Assembly: GCA_038503035.1 (NCBI GenBank)
Contig: JAVSML010024596.1
Coordinates: 120,275 to 184,274 of the forward strand
Reading direction: 5' to 3'
From: Crocodylus rhombifer
Lineage: Eukaryota; Chordata; Crocodylia; Crocodylidae
DNA: 64,000 nt
The translations under genes and the position numbers were made by a program. Of the stretch, positions 45,961-58,685 are shown piece after piece; positions within the stretch are counted from its first letter, which is position 1; each line of letters opens with the position of its first letter. Below the pieces are notes generated by a model. The model saw nothing but the letters and a program-made list of their open reading frames with translations, was not told the origin of the DNA and ran no database searches.

Positions 45961-46450
45961 AGGGTTACCGTATATCTGATCTGGGTTTTTCTGGACATGT
46001 CCTTTTTTTGGGTCCTCATCTTTATCCAGGCATTTGGGGGGGGGGGTGTTAATAATCAACAAATGTCTGGGATTTTGCTCTTCTTCCGCTCAGCACCAAA
46101 ATTTTTCCTGGCACTTCCCAGCTTGCCAGGAAGTGGAGCTGCTCAGGGCTGGAGGGGAGCAGGGAACTGCAATTGGAGGCAGGGGAGGTGCCTGCCTCTC
46201 CAACAGGGGAAGGGGGTGGTTCTTTGGGTACACCAGGGAGCTGCATGGGCAGCAGGGCTGTGGGGACAGGGGGCTGTGGCTTGGGAGTGAGGGGCACTGG
46301 GGCCAGGGGGAGGGGAGGTGACTGTAGCATAAGGCACAGAAAGGGCCAGGGGGCTGCAGGTCAGGAGGGGTATCAGCAGGGAGAGGAGGGCTGCAGGTTG
46401 GGAGCGAGGGGCACCAGCATGGTCTGAGGGGCAGGGTACAGTGGGTTGGG
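45961..46450. mobile_element. DNA-transposon-like end with GC-rich body
   Basis: AGGGTTACCGTATATCTGATCTGGG and TTTTTCTGGACATGTCC are typical of vertebrate 'AGGGTTACCATA...GGACATGTCC' MITE ends. The body (46130-46450) is GC-rich and contains CTTGGGAGTGAGGGGCACTG at about 46279 and GGTTGGGAGCGAGGGGCACC at about 46396. No right terminus is found. Frames on both strands here are accidental. Confidence 0.5.
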
Positions 46451-48400
46451 AATGAGCGGCAGTAGCAGGGCTGGGTGCCAGGACCCAATTGTCTCTTCAG
46501 TAATTCTTCAGTCATGTGATGTATGAGAATTCTATTGGCTCTATCTAATTGATGTTAGATTATATGCCTGTTGCTATTAGGCGGCAAGAAATTGCCAAGT
46601 AATATACAACATTAATTAATATAAAACTGGACACTAGTGCAAATACCTTTTTCTGAATGTTTATGAAGTCTGGAATGACAGATGTTTAATATAGATTTAG
46701 ATTTTACTTGATTGGAAACTGGATTTTTTTCTTTCTTCAGAATCTCTATTTTTTTTTCATCTGAGACTAAGTTTAGAATAGGGTTGGGAGGGCTTTTTCA
46801 GGCGAATTATTTATTTGCCTAAAATGCAATTTTGAGTCAACTGAAACTATTAATAAATGTGTACTAAGTTCAGAGTCTATTCCTGGCAACACAAATGAAA
46901 AACATTTTTCAGTAAAATAATTAATATTTCTTGTTAACATTATCTAAAGGAAACACTTTGAAACAAAATTTACCTGCAGTTATTTAACAAAATAGAATAG
47001 TAAAAAGAAAAAAATGCCAAGACCGTACTATTTCATTTGATTCCAGACAGGTGTTTGGAAGGTGATCAGGTTCATTTTGTCAAGAGAACCTAATGAGAAA
47101 GCCATAAGTTTTCCATTTTCAGGCTGATCAGGTGCTATTTTAAGTTCAGGGAGTGAACTGACACATCAGAAATCCACATAGTACTAGGTATGTAAAACAA
47201 AGGATATTCTCCAAATATTTCCAGGCATGATGCAATGAGGAAGTACTAAAAATCTCATTGGAAAAAAAAAAAATCTTGTTGGAATAGTTTGAAATTGATT
47301 AGATTAAAAATGTTTTCAGAATTTAGTTTAGGTTATATATAAAAATGCAGCCAAATCTTTTGAAGGTATGCTGCTGTCTCTGAGGTGGGAAGAAGGGAAA
47401 TGTACATCCTGGTAATGTTATTTCTTATATACACATCGGAGCATATTTTTTGGATTATTAGGATGGATATAAATTCTTATATTTTTTGCAGTTATTGTGC
47501 ATTACTTAGTCATCAGATTGCATGTGATTTTTTAAAATCTCTTCTCCTTTTGACAATACAGTTTGTAGATCAAAAGCTAGACACCAAAGTTAATTGACTG
47601 CTTTTTTGGCATGCAATTAACAAAATTTGTTCTCTAACTTTGTAGGTAAATGAAACATATTCACTTGAAAGCTGCATGAGCTATAACTTTCATCTCGATG
47701 CTGTGACATGTAGAATGAAATGTTAGGTTTTGAAATCTGCCTCTGTTTGGAAATATGTTCCTGTACCGTGTAGACTAAACTACATGGACTTAACTATGAC
47801 TATTCAAAAATCAAACCTATCAGATGTCAATCACTTCCATTTCTTAATTCTGAAGATAACTTCTATTCAGGTTCAGGTTCACATAGTGAAGGAACAAGGA
47901 CCCCATTCCTGTTTTGACTGATATCAATTAAATTTTGCCTAACAGTTTGTCACAAATATGACAAATGAGAAACTGAAAAAAATATAATTGTGACTTAAGT
48001 AGGAATCAGTTATTAAATTGCTTGATACATTTTAGCATGTGTAATTGAAAAAATATATTCGGTGTGTACTTTCAATGGTATTAAACCACATACCAAAAAT
48101 TCCAATAATATAACTATATATAATTTATAAATACGGTTTTTTTCAATGTTCAATTAACTATCATGTTAAGAACACCCCCTAGCAAATTTTGAAAACTGGC
48201 CATATAAATATCAGTAACAAAAAGCTGCAGTGTGTCATAATAGTGGTAAATAGAAAAAAATTAAAGAACTTGAAATTAATTGGTGTACATTTGACACCAG
48301 TACTAATTCACAATAATTGTTGCTGATAAAATACTTACCCCACTGTTACAATAACCTTCATCCCTTCTAAAAGATGGTGTTCTCATTCTTGGGGCTGTTG
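46451..48400. other. AT-rich sequence, nothing recognised
   Basis: No gene, RNA or repeat boundary is recognised. Confidence 0.45.
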
Positions 48401-49060
48401 GATCTATTATTTGCTGCACAGGTATAACATGCAAAGAATGCACCTGGGGCATTCCTTACTCACCCAGCTCCCCTCCTCTCTCACCCCAGTAGAGTCAAGT
48501 CCTCCACTGCAGACTCCCCTTCCCTTTCCCAGGCTGGCAGCACTGGGCTGGAGGTCTAGTTCCCTCCTCTCCCACCTCATACCAGCAGCAACCAGCTGGG
48601 TATCTGGTGTTGGGCAAGAGGGGTAGGTGAAAGTCTGGCCATGAGTATGGGCCCTGGTATCCGGCACTCCTCCTCACTCCAGCTGGGCGCAGCTCCAGGG
48701 CTCCACTGGCCAGGCCACCCCCATGACTTTAAACTTACCTGCTTGCAGCAGATATCCTCATGATGCTGGCAGCAACAGCCCACATCCCAGCCTGGAAATT
48801 TCCAGAAATGTCTACCTGCAATACCAATGCACCTGGCCATGCCCCACCTACTCCTGATGTTTCCAGGGCTGTCTGCCTTCTTGCCTCAGCTTGGATGCTC
48901 AGTTCCCTCCCTACCCCTCCCACTATGATTCCAGGACCCTAGTAGTGAGGGACCCTGTAACTGCAGGCCATAAAAACCCTTTCAGCACCCCAGACACTAG
49001 GTCTGGGCACCTGAGGGCACAGCATTCACCTCCACACAGGCCCAGTCCCTGTTGATGGCT
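48401..49060. other. GC-rich patch, possible MITE core
   Basis: Between about 48430 and 49050 the composition changes to CCTCC/CCAGCC-rich sequence similar in texture to the GC-rich cores of the MITEs in this window. No paired terminal repeats are identified around it. Open frames on both strands have no recognisable domain. Confidence 0.35.
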
Positions 49061-51139
49061 AGAAAATGATATTTAGAAATTTGCTTTTAAAAATCAACTT
49101 GTAGGTAGAAAACAACGGTCCAAGGAAATGGCAAAGGTTAACTGGTTTCTAAAGTCTGTTGTGGCAAAGATCCACATTCTCATCACTGTGTCAGACACAT
49201 AGGCACAAACACCCTGGAAAACTGAAAACAGGTAGCGACAAAACATATAGCACTGTGTTCCCTTAGAACCCATAACAAGACAGGAACATGCAGAATTAGT
49301 ATCAGGTCACAGTGACCAATTGTAACTTGGTGAGAAATTCCCAGTTTTGAGGGAATGACCAAATTAAAAAGACAAGGGATGCCCAAATTAAGACACTAGA
49401 AAATGACCAAAGTATGATGGGTTTGGGGAAACAAAGGACTAAGCTGACAGAGCAGAACATGGACAGCATGACAACCATGGGGAAGCCAATCAATGGTACC
49501 CAGCAGTCAGGGGTCATCAGGAGAAAAAAAGAATACAAAAGTTGGGGTTTCCAGAACAGCAAGTTGGCATTGGCCCTCACCCTTCAAGGCTGTTGACGCT
49601 TGACATTCAAGCAAGAACCACAGGATTCGTGCTCACATACCAGCTGAACATACTGTCTCCCTGGAGTAGCCGAACACAGGCCAAGTGTACTAGCAAGAGA
49701 GGAGCAGGTGGAGCTGCAAGAGAGGCTGGGATGCCAGAGGACACGGATCTAACTTGAATCAGTAGGGAAACTGTACAAAAGTTTGATATATTGTCTAACC
49801 TGAACTGCTCTGCCTTAGGTCACTTGCACCATTTTTAAACAAGTCTCTGCAAGCCAAACTTCTGTACAGTTATGGGTTTAAATTGATCTACATTCATTTA
49901 AACCAGTTTAAATGTAATGCCTGTACAAGCACTAGACCTCAGTCACAAGTGTGCTTGAGAACAGCTCAGTTGTCAGACTGATGTGGGACATCCACATATT
50001 ACTTCTGGGTTGACTGACTGGCACATGTACATTTTGCTAAGGCTGAATCTGGACACACAGTTGTATGTCTTTCATCAGTGTTTGGGTCTGCAGGCTCCAC
50101 CTGACTAATTTAAATTCTTTGAATTCAGGCATGATGGAAAGACTTCCTTTCTCCTGTATAAGTCAGAGTGGCATTCATAAACATACAAAATAATGTATTA
50201 TTTACTGGATATGCCCTGGAGCATATTTCCAAATATAGACAGAAAGACAAGGAGGCTGATAATGAGACTTTTTTTTTGTCATTAATCATCACCAACACCA
50301 AAAGGATAGAAGTTTAAAACTAAATAACTTGAAATCTGTTGATCTGCACCTGCTTTTATGCATTTTATTATCATCTGAGCTTCCCTGAATTGTTTTATTG
50401 CAGGAGGATAACAACAATAATTATATTTTAAAAAGCCCACGTGAAAATGTTGAGAAAGTAGAAAAATATGATTTTTCAAAAACGTTTTATGTGGGTACTC
50501 TGTTATCAACATACCAGACCTCCCAGATCTAACCCAAAACAAACCCAAAAGCAAGGGCATGTGCACAAGCTCCAGTACAAGAAATCATTCACTTAGTGCG
50601 CTGAATGGATTTCTTTATAAATCGGAAAATATGACTTCACTTCCATGTCAAGTAAAAGGGCTAGAAGACCCTATTACAGTACCTTCCTGGTTACATGAAT
50701 GTTGGGTAAGCAGGCCTGCTTACATCCCTCAGTGAGCAGGTGAGTAAGGGGGACAGAGAGAATGGGAGGAGCCTTGGCTCCTTCCCCTGTGCACCAGCAA
50801 GGCCTGAGATTGCTCCTAGAGCGGCATAGTTTACATATAATTTGTTCAGAGTTGACCAAATTAGGTAAATCTACCTGGAAATTATTTTTTCACTATTTGA
50901 GTGAGACAAAATATCATGGTCCAAAGCTTTTTAGTAAGCTGTTTCCCTGAAAATTTACTACATTGGCTGAAGTATAGGCCTCCCAGCTCCTGGCCTGGAC
51001 TGTATACAGGCACCATCCCTAGAGGGTGACTTTATGTGCTCCATCATGAAGGGGTAAATGGTCATCCTGACTGCTGGAAACCACTGTAGTGACAGACACA
51101 AGAACTGCTAGGAGAAGGCACCTAATTGCCTGGGAATGG
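49061..51139. other. mostly unassigned; Harbinger-like terminal fragment at about 49873-49928
   Basis: GGGTTTAAATTGATCTACATTC, then ATTTAAACCAGTTT and AATGTAATGCCTGTAC, align with the right subterminal region of the element at 38674-40439 (GGTTTAAACCAATTTCTGTTC, TTAAACTGATTTG, GTAATGTCTGTCC). It is probably a related, truncated copy. The rest of the interval has no recognised feature. Confidence 0.4.
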
Positions 51140-51636
51140 TAATGGAAGTATTCTTATTGGAGAACAGCTGGGACAGAAGTCAAAATGGAAAAAAGAAAGT
51201 GATGGGAGGTTCGCTAACCTAGTGAGGAGGGTTTTAAACCGTATTTGCAAGGGTATGGAGATGAACACCCTGGGATGAGTGGGGAAGTAGGTGACTTGGA
51301 GGAAGCACAAGCCAGAAGGGACATCAGGGGAGGTCGTCTTATTTTTCCTAAGAAAGTAGGCCAATAGGCTAATTACCTCAGGTGTCTGTACATGAATGCA
51401 TGAAACAAGCGAAACAAGCAGGAAGAATTAGAAGTCACAGAAGTACAATGTGATTGGAATAACAGAGACTTAGTGGGGTAGCTTGCATGACTGGAGCACT
51501 GTCACCGATGGGTATAACCTGTTCAGGAAGAAAAGGCAGGTTAGAAGAGGAAGAGAAGTTGCTCTTTACGCAAGAGAACTGTATAATTGCTCAGCGCTCC
51601 AGCCTGAAACTGGAAATAGGCCTGTTGAAAGTCTCA
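51140..51636 (+). pseudogene. CR1-type LINE, endonuclease region fragment
   Basis: The plus strand encodes, across broken frames, the front of a CR1-type ORF2: NKQEELEV-like (AACAAGCAGGAAGAATTAGAAG), the 'ITETW' region (51460-51480), then HDWSTVTDGYNLFRKKRQ, GREVALYARE and ETGNRPVESL. These are landmarks of the apurinic-type endonuclease domain, which nicks target DNA before reverse transcription. The copy stops at about 51636 where an unrelated 300-bp insertion begins, and LINE sequence resumes near 51946. Confidence 0.8.
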
Positions 51637-51945
51637 AGCACAAATTTACATGTGCCCTGGGTAAGGGAGGGGCATTTTAATTAGAGTAGCTCTAAAAGCA
51701 CCTGCACATCATGTGTATTCAGTATCCCATGCTTCAAAATAGCAGTGGGGGCACTTTAACTAAAGGTTGTTAAACAGCCCCCACTGCCATTCTGAAGTGC
51801 AGGGATGTTGAACGCACGACACGGAGGCTGATGGAGTGTGCTAATTAACATGCTCCAGTAAGCTCAATTTATTGAGTCTGCTCTGATACAAGCTAATTAG
51901 CACACCCTGGACCATACATTCAGCACATGTTTAGGTGCTCTGGGT
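51637..51945. mobile_element. insertion in CR1 with a strong internal hairpin
   Basis: This segment separates the endonuclease and RT parts of a CR1. It contains CTTCAAAATAGCAGTGGGGGC (51732-51752) and its near-complement GCCCCCACTGCCATTCTGAAG (51777-51797) around a 24-nt loop. Possible weak inverted ends are ACATGTGCCCTGGG and AACATGTGCTGAA (right, reverse-complemented). It is probably a MITE. Boundaries are approximate and part of the gap could be LINE deletion. Confidence 0.5.
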
Positions 51946-52715
51946 TAGGATCAGAGGGGAGAACAACAAGGGTGATGGCATGATGGGGGCAGGGGGGTTA
52001 TAGACAACCAGACCAGGAGGATGCAGTGGTGATTGGGAGAGATCCCAGATAATTGGAAAAGGGCAAATATCGTGTGCATCTTTAAGAAAGGGAAGGAGGA
52101 TCCAGAAAACTACAGACTAGTTAGCCTCACCTAAGTCCCTGGAAAAATGATGCAGCAGGTCCTCAAGGAATCCATTTCTAAGCACTCGGAGAAGGTGATG
52201 CTTAAAAGCAGCATGGATTTGCCAACAAGTCATGGCTGACCAACTAATTGCCTTCTATGAGGAGATGAATGGCTCTGTGCATGTGGGAAAAGCAGTGGAC
52301 ATGATGCATCTCAACTTAAGCAAGGCTTTTGATATGGTCTCCTACAACATTCTTACAAGCAAGCTAAGAAAGTGCAGGTTGAATGAATGGACTTTAAGGT
52401 GGATAGAAAACTGGCTAGATTGTCAGGCTCAGGGTGTAGTAGTCAATGGCTGGATGTCTAGCTGGCAGCCAGTATCAAGTGAAGTGCCCCAGGGGTTGGT
52501 CTTGGGGCCAGTTTTGTTCAATAACTTCATCAATGATCTGGGAGATGCGATGGAGTGCAAGTTTGCACATGACACCACGCTGTGGGGAGTAGTAGATATG
52601 CTGGAGAAGTGCAAAGTCCTGCACTTAGAACCAAACAATCCCATACACTGGTCCAGGCTGGGGACTGATTGGCTAAGCAGCAGCTCTGTAGAAAAGGACT
52701 TGGGGGTTACAGTGA
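51946..52715 (+). pseudogene. CR1 LINE, RT region (internal deletion)
   Basis: The plus strand carries WRKANIVCIFKKGKEDPENYR-like sequence (52050-52110), then LIAFYEEMNGSV, DMMHLNLSKAFDMV (motif A), LRWIENWLDCQAQ, SSEVPQGLVLGPVLFNNFIND, KFAHDTTLWG (catalytic box FADD changed to FAHD) and, directly after VVDMLE, EKCKVLHLEPNN. About 35-40 codons that separate those two motifs in other copies are missing at about 52606. It fades out near 52715, before the C-terminal region. It is the same LINE as the piece at 51140-51636 and is clearly inactive. Confidence 0.92.
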
Positions 52716-55129
52716 ATATGAGCCAATGTGTCTTGTTGCCTTGGAGTTTGGGCAGACTGGGACTGGCTGGTCAAAGAAATTGGCTAAAACCGTGTGGGGT
52801 ACAGATCTGAAAGGTGAGCTAAGAATTGTGTAAGTGATTTTGAAGCCAAGGTATTCAGTTTTCAAAAGGTACATCCATGCCCATTTTTCTTGTTTACGAG
52901 TGAGTTTGAGCATTGCCTCAACATCTTAATTAGGGAACAGAATACTAGGATGGCTGATCAAGGAACTTGGAACCAAGACAAGGAGCTATGAAAGGAGAGA
53001 AACAAGGATACAGAACCTGGTGTGGAAGAACTAGTGTAACAAAGGGGACAGGAGGAAGCAGGGGATTAAACAAGGCCCAAGACACCTTCTCCTGGCCCAG
53101 GAGAAGGTGGCAGGGTGTGAAAGTATCAGCAGCTGTGTTGCTGGCCCTGCCACTGAAGTTGCCCTGCGTGCCATACTGCCTAGGGCACGCAATGTCTGGG
53201 TGGAAGTGAAAAGCATTCTGGGAGAAAATGGGTCAGAAGAGGTTCAGTCTGTTAGAGGACATGAGACTCTAGATTCAAATGACAGATTCCTCCATTTTTG
53301 GAAACTATCTGTGAAAGCCCAGTGCGCAGTGTGCATGCATCTTCTCTCCTTCTACTCCCCAGTTTGTCCATGTAAAGGATAGAAGTTCCTACTGCTGTAA
53401 TACACCATTAGATACAATGGCAAGACACTGTGCTGCGCATCAAAACATTCCAACCATGATGACCACCTATGTAAGTGTTAATACGCTGCCACCATGGAAT
53501 ATATATATTTTTTTATTTTTAACTTTGATTTCATAAGGCCTATGAATTTATACACAGACATGCACACACATTTTTCAAAGGTTAAGAAATGGCAGAATTA
53601 ATGTTACCTTTTCCCAACTAAAGTCAGCACCTTTGTGCATGCACATAATGATACAACTTTTAATTACAGCCTTTATGAACAGTTTATGAGACATTTAAGA
53701 ACTCTGTCTTAAGAACAGAGTTTGAATAGTCTGCATGCATTTGGCCAGAAATTGAACAATGACAGGGGAGGAACAACATTAAGTGCCTAGCTCATTAAAT
53801 TGGCACCATCTTTAAAATCTTAAAAAGTGAACTAATCTCTAAGAATGTGAGTTTACATACAATAATAAATAAGTTCTCCCCAAGCCAGGACCAAGCTTTC
53901 TTCCAAGTTAGCAGTGTACAGAGCACAAGAACTGCTGTCACCAATGACAACAACCAAAGGTTTGATCTTAGTACAACAGGTAAGATTTCTGAAATGTTCT
54001 AGTTAGACAAATATGTCAGTCCTTGATCTTTAAAATGTCACCTGCTCTGTAGAAAGGAAGCACCTTCCCGCTCCCCCTTCCACAAGAATCCAGTGACATT
54101 GAATGAAATTCATCCTTTAGGAAAGAAATAGTATGCTGGATTGGTAAGATTTCAGAACTATATACATTATTACACCCCTTACTTGGTGACTTTCTTAAGG
54201 CATATTTAATTTGCTAAGCAAAGTCCTTTCTTTATATTATTAAATATGCTGTGGTAAATTCAATTAATTTGATGTCAACTTGGTTGGATTTTAAACATAT
54301 ATCACCCATACCCATTAGTACATCCATTTTTTTCTCATAGACATGTAAAAAGCTGTTTTTAAATAGTGTTTTCTGAAAACAGACAGTACAATATGCTATA
54401 GACCTTTCAATGCTATATACCATTCTATGATGACCTGGCTGCTTTGTCATCCTCATTTCCACATAGGTGTTCAAAAACTATCCTCTCACAAGCTCATGGT
54501 TAAATATTTCTATGTAGGAATTTCTCTCATTTTGCATCTGTAAGTTCATTTGTGATCCACATACCACATAACAATTTGTGGATGATGGGGACTTTTTTAT
54601 GGTAAGGTAATATGAAACTTTGTGGTAAGGTAATGTGAGATTCTGCCACAATGCGTTCTGTGATTGTGTCATTTTTATTCATTTGCTTATGTGCTGATGA
54701 GGATGTTTAACATTTTGAGATAAGCTCTGCTAGAGTCCATAAAGTCCTGGTCCACATTCTCTAAACTGGATTTTGCCAAAACTTGGGTGACACAGGGATT
54801 TTAGAAACTGTGATACTGGGTAAAATTTTGAAGCACATAAATCACTTGGGAGGCTATATCATATTGGTAGTCAATGAGATTTGGTTTCTAAAGGTTTGTA
54901 CCCATCAGAACCATATTTCTGACTAACTTCATTGTACTATTCTTGACTCACTGTGGGTCTCTCTCCATTTTCATTCTTGGAAAGAAGTACTTGAGAATAA
55001 CATTTCAAGGGTTGCCACTCCTATGTAAGAAATATGAGCGGTTGGCACAGTACCATTGCTGTTCTTTGTGCAGGATCATAGAATGGTAGGCTGATATAGA
55101 AACTTAGCTGATGCCAGTACAAGTGATAG
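52716..55129. other. unassigned, mostly AT-rich
   Basis: No gene or repeat boundary is recognised. CTCCTGGCCCAGGAG near 53090-53104 is a short perfect palindrome. Confidence 0.4.
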
Positions 55130-55330
55130 TTGGAGAGTACACACTGCTTTAGAAGACTGTTGCATGTCTCAGACACTGAGCACTGGACCAACGAGTGTCA
55201 AGCAGCAAATCAGTCAAAAAATTGGAATCTACGAACCATTGTTGGAAGTTGTACAAAGAAGGAAGCTGCAATGATTTGGACACATCACAAGAAGGCTAGA
55301 CATCTAAGGTGCCCCAACAATTGCAGCAAC
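55130..55330 (+). pseudogene. LINE C-terminal fragment of another clade (RTE/Jockey-type tail)
   Basis: Across two frames the plus strand gives RRLLHVSDTEHWTNE, then VKQQISQKIGIYEPLLEVV and QRRKLQ*FGHITRRL. This is the conserved end-of-RT motif of several non-CR1 LINEs, of the form RRLLRISW..H.TNE....R...LL..V.RR.LRWFGH..R. One frameshift and a TGA in place of TGG (W) break it. It is only about 65 codons long. The exact clade cannot be fixed from this piece. Confidence 0.7.
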
Positions 55331-58300
55331 CTCAGGACTGACTTAACTCTAATTAAAACACCACTTTCTTATATGATAATTATATGATGCAGGGGAAAAA
55401 TGGAACTCCTTGATATAAGTAACTCTACGCTATGTCACTGCTTTAGGACACATTATTCAACATATTAAATAAATTCAGTACTACCAAAGTGGGAAAGGGA
55501 AAGGAATAAATGAGCAATGTTTAAAAAACAAAAACAAAAACAAAAAAGGATGTGGAAGTATGTCTATACTGGTTTAATTATTAGGAAGCTCCCTGAGGTA
55601 AGAGAGGTCATAGGAGTGATTTCTATTAGTGCTGTTGTGTACTATTGCAGGAAAATTGCTTGGAAATTATTCAAAACAGCTGAAAGTTGTAAAGAGCATT
55701 GAATGGATGATAATTTTTTTAAGCTCTTACTCTGTTGCAACAGTATGAAAAAATGACATTGCTGGTTCAAGCTACTTATGTGACTACCCAGTGTACTGGC
55801 TGATCTCTAGTGAAAATGTTGCAAATCATATACAAATTAGTATGAATATTTATCAAATGTTTTAATTAAAATTATCAAGCTGTTAAATTATGCTTCAAAA
55901 AAAATCAAGAGAGACAACAACCATGAAGCAAAAAACACTGTAGCAGAACAAAAACTCAGCTGGAACCTCTATCAGCAGCTGAGGAAGAAATACGTTATGT
56001 GAGCATCCCACAGCCTTAATTCAATAGTACTCAGAAAGCCTGAAATTCCCAAAGGGTTCATGTTGCTTGAAACAGAATTCATTAATGCTGAAGCTCAAAA
56101 ATCAATACAGGAAACCCATTGAACCAAAAAGCATATGCCATAAGTCAAATTATCATCATTATAGATTACCATTTTCATGTTTTCCCTTTTTTATGAAACA
56201 CAAATAAGCCATCATCTTCAGGCAGATACCCTTTTTGTTCTTTAAGAAGTGAGCACTATGTCTGAAACGATGATACAAAAATGGTTTTAAAGAAGTCCAT
56301 GATACTGCAAATCCTAAATTGTTTTCCAACAATGAATAAAAAAAAAGGAGCATGATTCTTGTAGAACAAGCCCCTTCAAGCTCTAGTTGACAATTTGGTA
56401 TTTTATGGACTACAATGAAATGACTTTAGAAACATTTGTTTCAGCATTTGTTCCCTTGGAATATTAATGAAACACACATCGAGTCATTGAACAAAACAAA
56501 GAAAAATAATAAATTGTTACAATTTTTGAGACAAGGAAAAAGTTGCATAAAACAAATGCTTGAACACAAGAGTGATTTAAGATTAATGGATTATCTTTCT
56601 CTAGTTTACAAGGCACTTTCAGTGCTGGAAAACATCAATACTACATTGGCTATGTTACTGGGCGACAGAACTTTTAGCTGAGAAACTGTGTATTAAGCCC
56701 CTAGCAGACTAAGTTAAAGCATGGGATCTGAACTCCAGTCCCAACAAATGCACCTCCTGCAATGCTGTGCTCATGATCCTGGACTTCCCCTACACCAGTG
56801 ACCTGAGTGCTCTGTGTCCCTGTGGTTGTAAATGCCAGTCACCTAATGGGGACTCGCTTCATGCACTCCTGCAGCAGGCATTGGCTCCAATAAGCTCCCG
56901 CCACAGGAGCCCCCTGGCAGCTGATTTGGGCTCTCAGCCCTGAGAAAATACCCAAGACCTTGGAGCTGGTCACATGTTCAAATTTAGTTTACTCACATTT
57001 TTTGTGCCATAACTTTGTGGCTTACACCCTGTGTTATTGCACCATTAATTAAGTGTAACAACTGCCAGAGATTGCATAGTCTACACTGAAATTAAATCTC
57101 TCATCAGGATTGACTTTAAATATGTTCCTTGGTAGTAAGCTATGGTCTTTGCTAGTTTTCCAGGGATAAAAAAAGCACAATAATATAAGGTCCCACAAAC
57201 AGTCCTGAAAGTGATTTAAGTGGCTTCTTCTCTTTGGTTTCAGTGACACTCAACGGCATTCAGTGCTTGTCAGAATTAAGTTTCATACCTGTATAAATTG
57301 CATACATTATCAGTAAAAGCGAGATTTAACCATGTTTTTTCTAATAAGATAGAAGCAAAGATTCCTTGTCAGTGTAGATAGTTCATAGTTCAAAACATAA
57401 GTTCAAAATCCAGACCATAATCCCATTTGACCTTCAGTTCTGGCTTTTGCACCCATAATGATTTTGTCTAGCACTCTTAAATATATCCATACAACAAGAT
57501 AAAAATAAATAGCTAGATATCTACCAACTGACATTTACTCCCACAGTCTATTTCAAAGTGAAAATGTTAGTGTCATCATTTAAAAGACATAAAAAACAAA
57601 AAAAACTAAGGTTATCTATACAAAACAAGCTCAAAATGAGAAGCTGAATCACAATTAATGTGATAGGAAGCTAATTATTCAGTTTTATTTGCTTCCCAAT
57701 TGTTAAGAATAGCCTGCCATAGTGCTACTTGTATTCTTATTTCTCAGACTAAATACAGCTTAGGGGTCACTGGCAGGATTCAGAGTATAATTTAAGTTTG
57801 CAACTATAACATAAGAGCTAACATTTTTAATTTGCTTTTTTCCTCCCATGGGTTCTTTAAAAGCATTCATTTTGCAATTCTGCCTCTTAGATTATTTTCC
57901 TGCCTAGACATTTTACTTACTGTCTGATTATCTTGCTGCTTTTGCCATGACCACAAGTATTGAAATCCCTACTTGTGAACCCTAAGGCTTTCAAGCGACT
58001 GGACAGCTAATATCAGACAAAGTTCATTCTCTTTCACAAAAGTTAATATATTCTAGCCTAATCCCTAGTGGGCTGCATTTATAGACTGCCCATTTATTAT
58101 ATGTATTCTTATGTGCTTTTCCAACCACCGAGGTACAAGAGTCAACCCATTCTTTCCTTTCTTACAACTTTAGAATTACTCCATAGGTCTGGATAGAAAT
58201 TTCACCGAAGTGTAAGAACAAGCACAGCACTGATGGCTCCAAGGCTAATTTTCATTCTAGCCAGGAACATGGAACTGTTATAGCTCTATTATTTAGCAAC

Positions 58301-58544
58301 TAATCTTGAGCATTAAACAATAAAAATAGTGAATTTCACTGTTTATATGATGAAAAAGATTTTTGTATACATTTAAAATTATTACCATCTCATAGCTCAC
58401 ATTCAGAAGAGAAGATACTTTATCCAAGTTAGGGTTACTTTATTAGCAGCAATTTTGCCAGATTGGCAAGAACATGTTGGATTTGCCAATAGTATCTTTG
58501 ATTTTAATAAATAATGTTAACATTTTTAAACACTTTCATATTTG
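55331..58544. other. AT-rich sequence, nothing recognised
   Basis: No gene is recognised. A (CAAAAA)n tract lies at about 55527-55546. A moderately GC-rich block at 56700-56950 (CCTCCTGCAATGCTGTGC, GCTCCCGCCACAGGAGCCCC) has no identifiable ends. Confidence 0.4.
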
Positions 58545-58685
58545 AGTATCAATACCCTTTCCTCATTTTGCAGAATAAGAAATCAAGGCACAGAAGTGAA
58601 ATGATTTGCCCAAACGGCACCCTGAGCCAGGAGCAGTACCAGGTCTCCTGGCTCCCAGTTCAGTGCATTAAGCACTACGCCACCC
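58545..58685 (-). repeat. MIR SINE relic
   Basis: The plus strand reads CCTCATTTTGCAGAATAAG, AAGGCACAGAAGTGAAATG, TTTGCCCAAACGGCACC, ACCAGGTCTCCTGGCTCCCAG, TCAGTGCATTAAGCACTACGCC. This is the reverse complement order of MIR: the tRNA-derived head at high coordinate and the core at low. It is a diverged SINE, not a tRNA gene. Confidence 0.85.

Noticed and set aside
58545..58685. tRNA gene (A/B-box-like text)
   Set aside because: The sequence matches MIR order beyond the tRNA-like head and does not fold into an intact cloverleaf by eye.
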